From assembly GCF_030452765.1 (NCBI RefSeq), contig NZ_JAKDLO010000009.1:1-46549 (forward strand): DNA of 46,549 bases. The letters run 5' to 3'. The notes under the pieces are model-generated. The model was not told where the DNA came from. It searched no databases and saw nothing but the letters and a program-made list of their open reading frames with translations. Position 1 is the first letter of the stretch. Every line of letters begins with the position of its first letter. Position numbers and translations under genes: made by a program. This document shows positions 33,279 through 44,829 of the stretch, in pieces. This DNA is from Intrasporangium sp. (lineage in GTDB: Bacteria > Actinomycetota > Actinomycetes > Actinomycetales > Dermatophilaceae).

Positions 33279-33362
33279 TGCACGCTCGATCCGTGGTTCT
33301 GCACGCTCGATCGGGAGTACTGCACGCTCGATCCGTGGTTCTGCACGCTCGATCGGGAGCGG
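33279..33362. repeat. Four 21-bp phased repeats, inverted orientation (site C)
   Basis: TGCACGCTCGATC cores start at 33279, 33300, 33321 and 33342, exactly 21 bp apart. Units 1 and 3 (by position 33279 and 33321) share one tail (CCGTGGTT) and units 2 and 4 share another (CGGGAG), so the array is also an ABAB 42-bp repeat. Read on the minus strand the core is GATCGAGCGTGCA, the same family as sites A and B. It lies between the converging TMEM175-type and mdh genes. Confidence 0.85.
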
Positions 33363-33391
33363 GCGGGCGGGCGCACGCCATACGACTGCGC

Positions 33392-34381
33392 TCAGATGAG
33401 GCCGAGTTGCTTGACGGCATCCCGCTCACCGGCGAGCTCTGCCATGGATGCGTCGATCTTGCCGCGGGAGAAGTCGTCGATATCGAGGCCTTGCACGATC
33501 GACCACTGGCCGTCCTTCACCGTGACGGGGAAGGACGAGATGAGCCCCTCCTGCACGCCGTAGGACCCGTCCGAGCGGACCGCCATCGAGACCCAGTCAC
33601 CCTCGGCAGTGCCGGTCAGCCAGGTGCGGGCGTGGTCGATCGTCGCCGACGCGGCCGACGCCGCCGAGGAGGCACCGCGCGCCGCGATGATCGCGGCGCC
33701 GCGCTTGGCGACGGTCGGGATGAAGGTGTTCGCGATCCACTCCTGGTCACCCACCGCCTCGGCCGCGTTCTTGCCGCCGACCTCCGCGTGGTAGATGTCA
33801 GGGTACTGCGTCGCCGAGTGGTTGCCCCAGATCGTCATCTTGCGGATCTCGGCGACCGGCACGCCGAGCTTGGTGGCGAGCTGACCGATCGCGCGGTTGT
33901 GGTCCAGGCGTGTGAGGGCCGAGAACCGCTCGGCCGGGATGTCGGGGGCATTGCTCATCGCGATGAGGCAGTTGGTGTTGGCGGGGTTGCCGGTGACGAC
34001 GACGTGGATGTCGTCGGCGGCGACCTCGTTCAGGGCCTTGCCCTGCGGGGCGAAGATGCCGCCGTTGGCCTCGAGCAGGTCGCCCCGCTCCATGCCCGGA
34101 CCGCGGGGGCGGGCACCGACGAGCAGCGCGAGGTTGACGCCGTCGAAGACCTTCGCCGCGTCGTCGCCGATCTCGACCCCGGCGAGCGTCGGGAAGGCGC
34201 AGTCGTCAAGCTCCATGACGACGCCCTCGAGGGCCCCCAGCGCCGGCGTGATCTCGAGCAGGCGCAGCTCGACGGGCGTCTCGGGGCCGAGGATCGCGCC
34301 ACTCGCGATACGGAACAGGATGCTGTAGCCGATCTGGCCGGCGGCGCCGGTGACGGCGACCTTGACTGGAGATGTGCTCAC
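33392..34381 (-). CDS. mdh: Malate dehydrogenase
   Basis: NAD-dependent malate/oxaloacetate interconversion in the TCA cycle; 329 aa, of the longer cytosolic-type MDH seen in actinobacteria. The NAD site [19 protein letters not shown], substrate loop [38 protein letters not shown] and the catalytic His in [12 protein letters not shown] are present. GTG 34381 follows an AAGGG Shine-Dalgarno. A -10-like TAGTTT on the minus strand at about 34419-34424 suggests a leader of about 30 nt. Confidence 0.95.
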   Translation of the reverse strand: MSTSPVKVAVTGAAGQIGYSILFRIASGAILGPETPVELRLLEITPALGALEGVVMELDDCAFPTLAGVEIGDDAAKVFDGVNLALLVGARPRGPGMERGDLLEANGGIFAPQGKALNEVAADDIHVVVTGNPANTNCLIAMSNAPDIPAERFSALTRLDHNRAIGQLATKLGVPVAEIRKMTIWGNHSATQYPDIYHAEVGGKNAAEAVGDQEWIANTFIPTVAKRGAAIIAARGASSAASAASATIDHARTWLTGTAEGDWVSMAVRSDGSYGVQEGLISSFPVTVKDGQWSIVQGLDIDDFSRGKIDASMAELAGERDAVKQLGLI

Positions 34382-34457
34382 GGTAGGCCCTTCACGAGGA
34401 GCGGTGTGGACCCTCCCGAAACTATCAGTCGACGGGGGCGCGCTCCGAGGCCAGGTC

Positions 34458-35273
34458 TCAGTTGTCGAGCACGGGCTGTCCCTGCTCGTCCAGCTCGGCA
34501 TTGCGGATGTCGTCGGTCGACCCGTCCACGTCCAGTGCCGACTTGTCCTCGCCGGTGATGAAGTGGAACGTCGCGCCGGCGATCAGACCGCCGAGCAGCG
34601 GCGCCACCCAGAAGAGCCAGAGCTGGCCCGGGGCGCCGTCGCCGTTGAAGAATGCCACGGCGGTCGAACGGGCCGGGTTGACCGAGGCATTGCTGACTGG
34701 GATCGCCACGAGATAGGCGGCGGTCAGCGCGAGACCGATGGCGAGGGGGGCGAATCCGCGGGGTGCATCGTCCTTCGTGGTGCCGAGCACGACGTAGACG
34801 AAGAACGCGGTGACGATCGCCTCGAGTGCGAGCGCGCCACCGAGCCCGAACCCGCCGGGGGAGTGGGCGCCATACCCGTTGGCGGCCAGGTTGCCCGTCG
34901 TGGACATCCCCTTCGATGAGACGAGGCCTGCGAGAGCCGCCCCGGCGGCGAGACCGCCGAGCACCTGCGCGACGACGTAGCCAGGGACATCTCGCCACTC
35001 GAACCGGTTCGAGACGGCGAGGCCGAGAGTGACCGCTGGGTTGAAGTGCGCTCCGGAGACGTGCCCCATCGCGTAGGCCATCGTCAGGTAGCCGAGGCCG
35101 AAGGCAAGGGCGATGCCGAGGTGGCCGATGCCGAGCTGGACCGGCTGGCTGTCCGACAGGGCCTGGACCATGAACTTGCCGTTGAAGATGGCCGCACCGC
35201 AGCCGATGAAGACGAGCCAGAACGTACCGAGTGCCTCGACCGAGAGACGAGAGAGCAGTCTCGGCTGGTACAT
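34458..35273 (-). CDS. aqpZ: Aquaporin Z-like MIP channel
   Basis: 271 aa, six hydrophobic helices plus the two pore loops [10 protein letters not shown] and [10 protein letters not shown]. The start [26 protein letters not shown] matches AqpZ-like water channels. A 40-residue acidic C-terminal tail ([20 protein letters not shown] onwards) is longer than in E. coli AqpZ. GGAGGAGA precedes ATG 35273. A -10-like TACGCT lies at about 35327-35332 on the minus strand. Confidence 0.92.
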   Translation of the reverse strand: MYQPRLLSRLSVEALGTFWLVFIGCGAAIFNGKFMVQALSDSQPVQLGIGHLGIALAFGLGYLTMAYAMGHVSGAHFNPAVTLGLAVSNRFEWRDVPGYVVAQVLGGLAAGAALAGLVSSKGMSTTGNLAANGYGAHSPGGFGLGGALALEAIVTAFFVYVVLGTTKDDAPRGFAPLAIGLALTAAYLVAIPVSNASVNPARSTAVAFFNGDGAPGQLWLFWVAPLLGGLIAGATFHFITGEDKSALDVDGSTDDIRNAELDEQGQPVLDN

Positions 35274-35360
35274 CGGTCTCCTCCGGATGGGTCGGGTACG
35301 GCGCTTGAGCGGTTCGTGTCTCGCAGCGTAATGGACCAACCGGACAGGCCCGGCTGCGAA

Positions 35361-36418
<1,058 letters not shown>

Positions 36419-36426
36419 CGCATGGC

Positions 36427-37305
36427 ATGAAGGGGATCATCCTCGCCGGGGGGAGCGGGACGCGACTGCACCCGATCACCCGCGCGATCAGCAAGCAGCT
36501 CATGCCCGTCTACGACAAGCCGATGGTCTACTACCCGCTCTCCACGCTCATGATGGCCGGCATCCGCGAGATCCTCGTCATCACGACCCCGCACGACAGC
36601 GAGCAGTTCCAGCGGCTGCTCGGCGACGGGTCGCAGTGGGGGACGAGCATCACGTATGCCGTCCAGGCGCGTCCCGAGGGTCTCGCCCAGGCGTTCGTGC
36701 TGGGCGCCGACTTCATCGGGCCCGAGAAGGTGGCCCTGGTCCTCGGAGACAACATCTTCTTCGGCCCGGGGCTCGGCACGCGCCTGGCCGACAACGTCGA
36801 CGTCGACGGCGGGCACATCTTCGCCCAGCGGGTCTCGGACCCGACCGCCTACGGCGTCGTCGAGTTCGACGAGGCCGGCCGGGTCCTGTCGATCGAGGAG
36901 AAGCCGGCCAACCCGAAGTCGCCCTACGCGGTGCCGGGCCTCTACTTCTACGACAACGAGGTCGTCGAGATCGCGAAGGGCCTCATCCCGAGTGCCCGCG
37001 GCGAGCTCGAGATCACCGCGGTCAACGAGGCCTACCTCAAGCGGGGGTCGCTGACGGTCAGCGTGCTGCCGCGAGGGACGGCCTGGTTCGACACCGGCAC
37101 GTTCGAGGGGCTCATCGAGGCGAGCCAGTTCGTGCACGTCATCGAGGCTCGGCAGGGACAGAAGATCGGCTGCCTCGAGGAGGTGGCCTGGCGCAACGGG
37201 TGGATCGACGACGAGCGACTGGCCCGGCACGGGGACGACCAGCTCAAGAGCGGCTACGGCGCCTACCTGCACAGCCTGCTCGTCGACGGCGGGGGGTTGC
37301 TCTGA
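36427..37305 (+). CDS. rmlA: Glucose-1-phosphate thymidylyltransferase
   Basis: Makes dTDP-glucose, the first rhamnose step; 292 aa. Nucleotidyl-transferase signature [20 protein letters not shown], then [27 protein letters not shown] with the metal-binding Asp, and [19 protein letters not shown] near the C-terminus. The last bases overlap rmlC by one nucleotide (TGATG), so rmlAC are coupled. dTDP-L-rhamnose feeds wall glycopolymers. Confidence 0.96.
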   Translation: MKGIILAGGSGTRLHPITRAISKQLMPVYDKPMVYYPLSTLMMAGIREILVITTPHDSEQFQRLLGDGSQWGTSITYAVQARPEGLAQAFVLGADFIGPEKVALVLGDNIFFGPGLGTRLADNVDVDGGHIFAQRVSDPTAYGVVEFDEAGRVLSIEEKPANPKSPYAVPGLYFYDNEVVEIAKGLIPSARGELEITAVNEAYLKRGSLTVSVLPRGTAWFDTGTFEGLIEASQFVHVIEARQGQKIGCLEEVAWRNGWIDDERLARHGDDQLKSGYGAYLHSLLVDGGGLL

Positions 37306-37925
37306 TGCAGATCCGAGCGCTGTCGGTCGCTGGGGCGTTCGAGATCACGCCGCGCCAGTTCCCCGACGACCGGGGTGTCTTCCTCGAGTCGTTCCGCGGC
37401 GATCGTCTCGGCGAGGTGATCGGGCACCGGATGGAGGTCGCGCAGACCAACGTCTCCGTCTCCTCCCGCGGGACGCTGCGCGGGATCCATTTCGCGGACG
37501 TGCCGGTCGGGCAGGCGAAGTACATCACCGCCCTGACCGGTGCGCTGATCGACTTCGTCGTCGACCTGCGCGTCGGGTCGCCCACCTTCGGCCGATGGGA
37601 CTCGGTCCTGCTCGATGCCGCCGACCGTCGAGCGGTCTACCTCGCCGAGGGCCTGGGGCACGCGTTCGTCGCGCTCGAGGACGGCACGACCGCCCACTAC
37701 CTGTGCTCCTCGGCCTACAGCCCGACGGCCGAGCACGGCATCCACCCGCTCGACCCGGCGGTCGGGCTGGCGTTGCCCGACGGTCTGGAGCCGATCCTGT
37801 CGCCGAAGGACACAGCGGCACCCAGTCTCGAGGAGGCTGTGGCGTCAGGTCTGCTGCCCACCCACGAGGCGTGCACTGCCTTCTATACGCAGCTCGCGTC
37901 GGGCGCCGGCCGGTCGGCCAGGTAG
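37305..37925 (+). CDS. rmlC: dTDP-4-dehydrorhamnose 3,5-epimerase
   Basis: Third rhamnose step; 206 aa cupin. ITPRQFPDDRGVFLESF is the conserved start; the catalytic His is in TLRGIHF, the Asp in VVDLRVGSPTFG, and a candidate Tyr in HYLCSSAYSP. Its 3' end overlaps the 3' end of rmlD on the opposite strand by 43 bp (37883-37925). Confidence 0.93.
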   Translation: MQIRALSVAGAFEITPRQFPDDRGVFLESFRGDRLGEVIGHRMEVAQTNVSVSSRGTLRGIHFADVPVGQAKYITALTGALIDFVVDLRVGSPTFGRWDSVLLDAADRRAVYLAEGLGHAFVALEDGTTAHYLCSSAYSPTAEHGIHPLDPAVGLALPDGLEPILSPKDTAAPSLEEAVASGLLPTHEACTAFYTQLASGAGRSAR

Positions 37926-38749
37926 CGACCGAGGGACGCCCGCCACGGGCCGACCGGCGCGATGCCTGCCGCGTCGAGCTCGACGTGGCCGAGCACGCTC
38001 CACGCCGGCCGGGGCGCGGGCCGCGGGAAGGCCGCCGTCGTGGTCGGTTCCACCCGCTCCGGGTCGAGACCGAGCTCCTCGAAGATCGCCCGCGTGAAGC
38101 CGAACCAGGTCACCTGCCCCCGGCTCGTCCCGTGGTACGTGCCGTATGGCGCTGCGCCGGCGACCAAGCGCACGACGAGGTCCGCGAGGTCGACCGTCCA
38201 CGTCGGCTGGCCCACCTGGTCGTCGACGACGGCGAGGGTCTCGCGTTCCCCGGCGAGACGACGCATCGTCGCGACGAAGTTCGGTCCCGCCGCGCCGTAC
38301 AGCCAGGCGGTCCGGACGACCCACGACATAGGGCACAGCGCGCGGACGGCCCACTCGCCGGCCGCCTTGGTCCGGCCGTAGGCCGAGCGTGGGCACACGG
38401 GGGCGTCGGCGGCATACGGCTCCGTGGCCTGCCCGTCGAAGACGTAGTCCGTCGAGACCTGCACGAGCTGTGCCTCAGCCGCTGCGGCTGCGCGAGCGAT
38501 GTTGGCCGCGCCGAGCGCGTTGACCGAGAACGCCTGCGGCTCATGGGTCTCCGCGTCGTCGACAGCGGTCCAGGCGGCCGCGTTGACGACCAGATCGTGC
38601 CCCGCCGCTGCGATACGACAGGCGTCCGGGTCGGTCACGTCGAGGTCGGCGCGCGCCAGCGCGGTCACCTCGTGTCCCGCGGTCCGCAGTGCCGGGACGA
38701 GGTCGTGCCCGAGCATCCCCCGGGCACCCGTGACGAGGACACGGCTCAT
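37883..38749 (-). CDS. rmlD: dTDP-4-dehydrorhamnose reductase
   Basis: Final NADPH-dependent rhamnose step; 288 aa. VLVTGARGMLGHDLVPAL, NAAAWTAVDDAE, QVSTDYVFDGQA and the YGRTKAAGE Tyr/Lys motif are clear, as is RTAWLYG. It is convergent with rmlC, with overlapping 3' coding ends, and lies 12 bp downstream of the LCP-family gene on the same strand. Confidence 0.94.
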   Translation of the reverse strand: MSRVLVTGARGMLGHDLVPALRTAGHEVTALARADLDVTDPDACRIAAAGHDLVVNAAAWTAVDDAETHEPQAFSVNALGAANIARAAAAAEAQLVQVSTDYVFDGQATEPYAADAPVCPRSAYGRTKAAGEWAVRALCPMSWVVRTAWLYGAAGPNFVATMRRLAGERETLAVVDDQVGQPTWTVDLADLVVRLVAGAAPYGTYHGTSRGQVTWFGFTRAIFEELGLDPERVEPTTTAAFPRPAPRPAWSVLGHVELDAAGIAPVGPWRASLGRYLADRPAPDASCV

Positions 38750-38761
38750 CGGATCACCCTG

Positions 38762-40929
<2,168 letters not shown>

Positions 40930-40971
40930 GTGTCGGGCACGGAACGGTCGAGCTCGCTCCGGCCGGATTGG

Positions 40972-40977
40972 TACGGT
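40972..40977 (+). promoter_or_regulatory. -10 element of the LigT-like gene (leaderless geometry)
   Basis: TACGGT ends 6 nt before GTG 40984. Confidence 0.5.
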
Positions 40978-40983
40978 CGTCCG

Positions 40984-41514
40984 GTGACGTCTTCCCGCCT
41001 CACGACGATCGGTGTCTCGATCCCGATCCCGGCCCCGGATGGGGAGTACCTCCAGCAGCGGAGGGCCGAGTTCGGCGACCCCGCGGCCCGGCGGATCCCT
41101 GCACACATCACCCTCGTCCCGCCGACCGAGGTCGACGAGGCGACGTATGCGGGCTTCGTGGAGCACTGCTCGACGGTGGCCGACGGCCGGCCGCCGTTCG
41201 AGGTGATCCTGCGCGGTACCGGCACGTTCCGGCCGATCTCGGACGTCGTCTACATCCACGTCGCTCAGGGTGTCTCGGCGTGCGAACGGCTCGAGAAGCA
41301 CCTGCGCAACGGCCCCGTGAAGCGGGACCTGGCCTTCTACTACCACCCCCACGTCACTGTGGCGCACAACGTGTCCGTCGACTGCCTCGACCGGGCCTTC
41401 ACCGAGCTGGCCGACTTCCGCGCCGACTTCGTCGTGGGGGCGTTCCAACTCTACGAGCAGGGCGAGGACGGCACCTGGCGTCCCGTGAAGGACTTCGCGC
41501 TCCAAGGAGGCTGA
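40984..41514 (+). CDS. 2'-5' RNA ligase/phosphoesterase (2H) family protein
   Basis: 176 aa. Two HxT motifs, AHITLVPPTEV and HPHVTVAHNV, are the catalytic pair of the 2H phosphoesterase (LigT) superfamily. GTG 40984 begins just before the first strand and has a -10 box 6 nt upstream; GTG 40930 would add 18 residues of low-complexity sequence. The biological substrate in bacteria is not established. The YihY gene starts 4 bp after its stop, so they are co-transcribed. Confidence 0.88.
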   Translation: MTSSRLTTIGVSIPIPAPDGEYLQQRRAEFGDPAARRIPAHITLVPPTEVDEATYAGFVEHCSTVADGRPPFEVILRGTGTFRPISDVVYIHVAQGVSACERLEKHLRNGPVKRDLAFYYHPHVTVAHNVSVDCLDRAFTELADFRADFVVGAFQLYEQGEDGTWRPVKDFALQGG

Positions 41515-41518
41515 TCCT

Positions 41519-42574
41519 GTGCAGGTCGTCCGGAGGATCATCGACTGGGTCAAGAGTTCACGCGCGTTTCAGGCGTGGGAGCGGTACGGCCTGAACAACG
41601 GCAACCTTCTCGCGGCCGGGGTCGGCTACTACGCGTTCTTCTCGATCTTCCCCGCCCTGGCCGTCGCCTTCACGATCTTCGGCTTCGTCCTGCGTGGCCG
41701 GCCGGCGCTGCTCGAGACGATTGCGGACTCCCTCAACGATGCCTTGCCCGGCATGGTCAAGACCGCCACGAACCCGGACGGCATCATCAGCCTGTCCGCG
41801 CCACAGGCCGCGACCCTGACCATTACGGGCGCCGTCGGCTTCGTCATCCTGCTCTGGGCAGGCCTGGGCTGGATCAGCGCGTTGCGCAAAGGGATTCGTG
41901 CCATCTACGGACTGACGACGAAGCCGAGCAACCTGGCCCTGGCGAAGCTGCGTGACCTCGGCGTGCTGGTGACCTTCGGGCTCGCCGTCGCCGTATCGGC
42001 CATTCTCACGAGCGCCGTCGGCGGTATCACCGCGAGGATCGCAGACTGGGTCGGGCTCGGGGGGCAGACCTGGGTCGTCACGCTCGTCGGCCTGCTCATC
42101 AGTGCCGCCTTCGACACCTTGCTCATGGTCGTCCTGCTGCGCCTGCTGTCCGGCGCGCCGCTGCCGTGGCAGGAGGTACGGGTGGGCGCGCTGATCGGCG
42201 GAATCGCCCTGACCGTGATGAAGTTCTTCGGCGGCTTCCTGATCGCCCGCGCCACGAGCAACCCGCTCCTCGGTGCCGTGGCCGTCCCGGTCGGTCTGCT
42301 CTTCTGGCTCAACCTCATGTCGCGCGTCGTGCTTCTGTCCGCGGCGTGGACAGCCACCGGCTCTGCGTCCTTGCCGGTCGTGCGGGGCGGACCCGCCGAG
42401 GACGTGCCCGCCCCAGCCCCGTCCCGACCCGTTCCGTATGCCGCAGAGCCGGCCCCCGCTGCCCAGCAGGGTCGCGCTCAGGACCGGGTCTCGCTCGCGA
42501 TCGGTGCCGTCCTCGGTGCCGGTGCGGCCCTCGCGTGGTCTGCCGCGCGGCACAGAACGCCGCCGCCCTCCTGA
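41519..42574 (+). CDS. YihY/BrkB-family inner-membrane protein
   Basis: 351 aa, about six helices between residues 35 and 290. Family marks: ERYGLNNGNLLAAGVGYYAFFSIFPALAVAF and, near the C-terminal helices, GALIGGIALTVMKFFGGFLI and FWLNLMSRVVLLSAAWTA. The 65-residue tail is Pro/Ala-rich and cytosolic, ending in a short hydrophobic stretch (AIGAVLGAGAALAWSAA). A very strong Shine-Dalgarno, AAGGAGG (41503-41509), precedes GTG 41519. Often labelled ribonuclease BN or virulence factor BrkB, but the true role is unknown. Confidence 0.88.
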   Translation: MQVVRRIIDWVKSSRAFQAWERYGLNNGNLLAAGVGYYAFFSIFPALAVAFTIFGFVLRGRPALLETIADSLNDALPGMVKTATNPDGIISLSAPQAATLTITGAVGFVILLWAGLGWISALRKGIRAIYGLTTKPSNLALAKLRDLGVLVTFGLAVAVSAILTSAVGGITARIADWVGLGGQTWVVTLVGLLISAAFDTLLMVVLLRLLSGAPLPWQEVRVGALIGGIALTVMKFFGGFLIARATSNPLLGAVAVPVGLLFWLNLMSRVVLLSAAWTATGSASLPVVRGGPAEDVPAPAPSRPVPYAAEPAPAAQQGRAQDRVSLAIGAVLGAGAALAWSAARHRTPPPS

Positions 42575-42587
42575 CCGTCGGCGCCGA

Positions 42588-42621
42588 CCACGACAAGTGC
42601 TGTCGGTGTCAGTTGTCGTGG
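42588..42621. terminator. Inverted repeat between convergent YihY and carboxypeptidase genes
   Basis: CCACGACAA (42588-42596) pairs perfectly with TTGTCGTGG (42613-42621). The 34-bp gap between the two stop codons and the last codons of the carboxypeptidase gene are included. Confidence 0.45.
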
Positions 42622-44045
42622 CGTCGGCGGCGGGCCAGCCAGGTCCCGGCCCCCGCGAGCAGGGAGATGACGACGACCGCGCCGGCGATCGCACCGCGGC
42701 CCGGGATCGGGAACGGCCGGTCGAGTGCCACCCGACGGGTGGCCGCGGCGTGCGCGGACGCGGTCGGCCGGGGCGTTCCGGATGCCGGTGCCGCGACCGC
42801 GGATGCCGCTGGGGCAGTTGGCTGGATCGCCGCCGGCACTTCGCGGGGAGCCTTCGGAGGAGACGCCTCTCCCGGCCCGACGAGGCGGCCGATCGGTGTC
42901 ACGCGGTCGGCGTTGGCGAAGCCCCAGTCGAGCAGGGCCGCTGTCGGCTTCCACGACCCGGTCGTGCTGCCCATCTGGGTGACGATGAGACTGCGACCCT
43001 TCCGGGTGGCCGCCCCGATGAACGTGTGTTGGGCATGGTTCGTCCGGCCGGGCTTGATCCCGATGGCGCCGGGATAGTTCACGAGCAGGCGGTTGATGTT
43101 GGGGATATGGAAGGGCTTGTAGGTCTGCTTCGTCCGCTTGCTGGTGCCGCCGGGGAAGACCGCGTCGCGCATCGTGATGTACTTCCGGAAGTCCCGCAAC
43201 GCCATCGCCGCCCGACCGAAGAGCGCGAGGTCGTAGGCGCTCGAGTGCTGCCCCGGCTCGTCGAGCCCGCTCGGGTCGAGAGCGACGGTGTCGAAGGCGC
43301 AGAGCTGCCTGGCCTTCGCGTTCATCAGGGCCAGGGTCTTGTCATAGCCACCGCCCGCGTCGGCCAGGCCGTACGCTGCGTCGTTGGCCGAGAGCATGAG
43401 CATCGCCTCGAAGAGGGATCGCACCGGGTAGGGGTTGCCTGCGATCATGCCGGCCCGTGTGCCGTTCGCTGCGACCTGCCCGTCCGTCGCGACGACGACC
43501 TGCTTCGGGTCGAGCCGGGGGATCAGTGTCAGGGCGGTCAGCGTCTTGAGGGTGCTCGCCGGCCGTAGCCAGGCATGCGGCGACTTCGCGGCCAGGATCT
43601 CGCCCGTGTCGAGGTCGGCGATCAGGTAGGAGACATCGCCGACCTCGGGGAGGCCCGGCACGCCCGGCCCGGCCTGCACGATGACGCCGGTGTGCGCGAG
43701 GAGCGGCCCGCCGACGACCGTGTCCGGGTCCCGTGCTGCGTGGGTGAACGGCGTCGGAGGCGCGTTGTGGCACCACGGGACCCAGCTCGTGGGAGAAGCC
43801 GAGGCGGACGGGACCTTGGGAACGAGCGTGACCGTCTGCCACTCCTGGCACGACGGAGTCGGATGCGCAGCCCCCGGGACCAGGGCAGGCGCCGCCGCTG
43901 CGGGGAGCATGTCAGCGGAGGCAGCGGAGGCAGCGGAGGGCGCGGTGAGCGCGGTGGCGGGCTGAGCGGCATACCCGAGGGTCATGACGAGCCCGAGTGG
44001 CCACGCGGCGCATGCGACCGCCCATCGTGTACGCCTCGTTGACAC
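42609..44045 (-). CDS. D-alanyl-D-alanine carboxypeptidase (PBP5/S11-type), membrane-anchored
   Basis: 478 aa. A basic N-terminus plus hydrophobic stretch (about 1-33, RRTRWAVACAAWPLGLVMTL) is a signal peptide. The S11 active-site set is S164-TLK-167 (PASTLKTLT), SAN (219-221, MLSANDAAYGLADA) and K331-PG (the usual KTG triad has Pro instead of Thr). A Pro/Ala-rich stalk leads to a C-terminal membrane helix (GAIAGAVVVISLLAGAGTWL) and RRRRHDN. An extra N-terminal region (about 35-105) contains Cys residues. GTG 44045 is chosen because TAGGGT ends 7 nt upstream. It trims peptidoglycan stem peptides outside the membrane. Confidence 0.88.
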   Translation of the reverse strand: MSTRRTRWAVACAAWPLGLVMTLGYAAQPATALTAPSAASAASADMLPAAAAPALVPGAAHPTPSCQEWQTVTLVPKVPSASASPTSWVPWCHNAPPTPFTHAARDPDTVVGGPLLAHTGVIVQAGPGVPGLPEVGDVSYLIADLDTGEILAAKSPHAWLRPASTLKTLTALTLIPRLDPKQVVVATDGQVAANGTRAGMIAGNPYPVRSLFEAMLMLSANDAAYGLADAGGGYDKTLALMNAKARQLCAFDTVALDPSGLDEPGQHSSAYDLALFGRAAMALRDFRKYITMRDAVFPGGTSKRTKQTYKPFHIPNINRLLVNYPGAIGIKPGRTNHAQHTFIGAATRKGRSLIVTQMGSTTGSWKPTAALLDWGFANADRVTPIGRLVGPGEASPPKAPREVPAAIQPTAPAASAVAAPASGTPRPTASAHAAATRRVALDRPFPIPGRGAIAGAVVVISLLAGAGTWLARRRRHDN

Positions 44046-44052
44046 CCGGGCC

Positions 44053-44058
44053 ACCCTA
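44053..44058 (-). promoter_or_regulatory. -10 element of the carboxypeptidase gene (leaderless geometry)
   Basis: TAGGGT on the minus strand ends 7 nt before GTG 44045. It lies about 40 bp from the vapB operator repeats on the opposite strand. Confidence 0.5.
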
Positions 44059-44097
44059 CCCAATCCGCGGGTCGCCGGTTCCCGGACACTTGTCGAT

Positions 44098-44129
44098 GGT
44101 AGATAGGTAGATATGAGTAAAGGTAGAAT
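44098..44129 (+). promoter_or_regulatory. vapBC promoter with tandem operator-like repeats
   Basis: GGTAGATA occurs twice in tandem (44098-44105 and 44106-44113) and a third related copy GGTAGAAT at 44122-44129 includes the -10 box TAGAAT (44124-44129), which ends 6 nt before ATG 44136. This AT-rich patch stands out from its surroundings. Direct repeats overlapping the promoter suit VapB/VapBC autorepression. Confidence 0.6.
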
Positions 44130-44135
44130 TACGCC

Positions 44136-44405
44136 ATGAGCCTCAACATCAAGAACGACCGGGTGCACGACTTGGCTCGACAGGCTGCTCGCGTGACGGG
44201 CAAGACCCAGACGGGGGCGATCGAGGAGGCGCTCGAGCGGCTGCTGCGAGACTACGGTGCCGACCCCGATGCCGCGCGAGTGGGCCACACCCTAGACGTG
44301 GTGTGGGCGATCGCGACCGAGTACGTCCGGGACCCGGGTCGTGGCGACCTGGTCATCGCCCGAGTGGAGGATCTCTACGACGAGCGAACAGGACTGCCGC
44401 AGTGA
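44136..44405 (+). CDS. vapB: VapB-type antitoxin
   Basis: 89 aa. The N-terminus MSLNIKNDRVHDLARQAARV is the ribbon-helix-helix-like DNA-binding part of the Rv0623-type VapB antitoxins; the C-terminal half (WAIATEYVRDPG, then VEDLYDERTGLP) is the flexible toxin-binding region. The gene overlaps vapC by GTGA, the usual coupling of a toxin-antitoxin pair. Confidence 0.88.
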   Translation: MSLNIKNDRVHDLARQAARVTGKTQTGAIEEALERLLRDYGADPDAARVGHTLDVVWAIATEYVRDPGRGDLVIARVEDLYDERTGLPQ

Positions 44406-44785
44406 TCGTCGACTCCTCGGCGTTGATGGCCATCCTCGGTCAGGAGCCGGGCTGGGACGGGATCGCGCAGGCCGCCGCCTTGAGCACCTGCCGCATGTCC
44501 ACGGCGACCTGGCTGGAGGCAGGTATCGTCGCCGACCACCGTTCCGCGAGCCACGGCGAGCGGCTGAACCGCCTCGTCGAGGTGCTCGGCATCGAGCTCG
44601 TGCCGGTGAGCGTCCAGCACGCAACGGTCGCGCGCGCGGCATACCGTCGGTACGGACGGGGCAACGGCAGGGCCGCTCTGAACTTCGGTGACTGTTTCAG
44701 CTACGCGCTCGCCGTCACGACCGGCGAGCCGTTGATGTTCACGGGCGACGAATTCACGCGCACCGACGTCGTCTCCGCCCTATAG
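44402..44785 (+). CDS. vapC: VapC-type PIN-domain toxin ribonuclease
   Basis: 127 aa. PIN-domain acidic residues: Asp in MIVDSSALMAIL, Glu in STATWLEAGIV, Asp in NFGDCFSYALA and Asp in LMFTGDEFTRTDV. VapC toxins cleave specific tRNAs or rRNA; the target is unknown here. GTG 44402 overlaps the antitoxin stop. The region preceding sdhB (44786-44829) has no further gene. Confidence 0.9.
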   Translation: MIVDSSALMAILGQEPGWDGIAQAAALSTCRMSTATWLEAGIVADHRSASHGERLNRLVEVLGIELVPVSVQHATVARAAYRRYGRGNGRAALNFGDCFSYALAVTTGEPLMFTGDEFTRTDVVSAL

Positions 44786-44829
44786 GGCTCCGCGCCAGAT
44801 CAAGATCATGTAGGAACGTCAAGGGCGGC

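Noticed and set aside
33155-33376. Small ORFs encoding 7-residue repeats (HARSVVL / SSVQNHG) across repeat site C
   Set aside because: 21 bp is a multiple of three, so the DNA repeat automatically gives heptapeptide repeats in open frames; no start signal or homologue.
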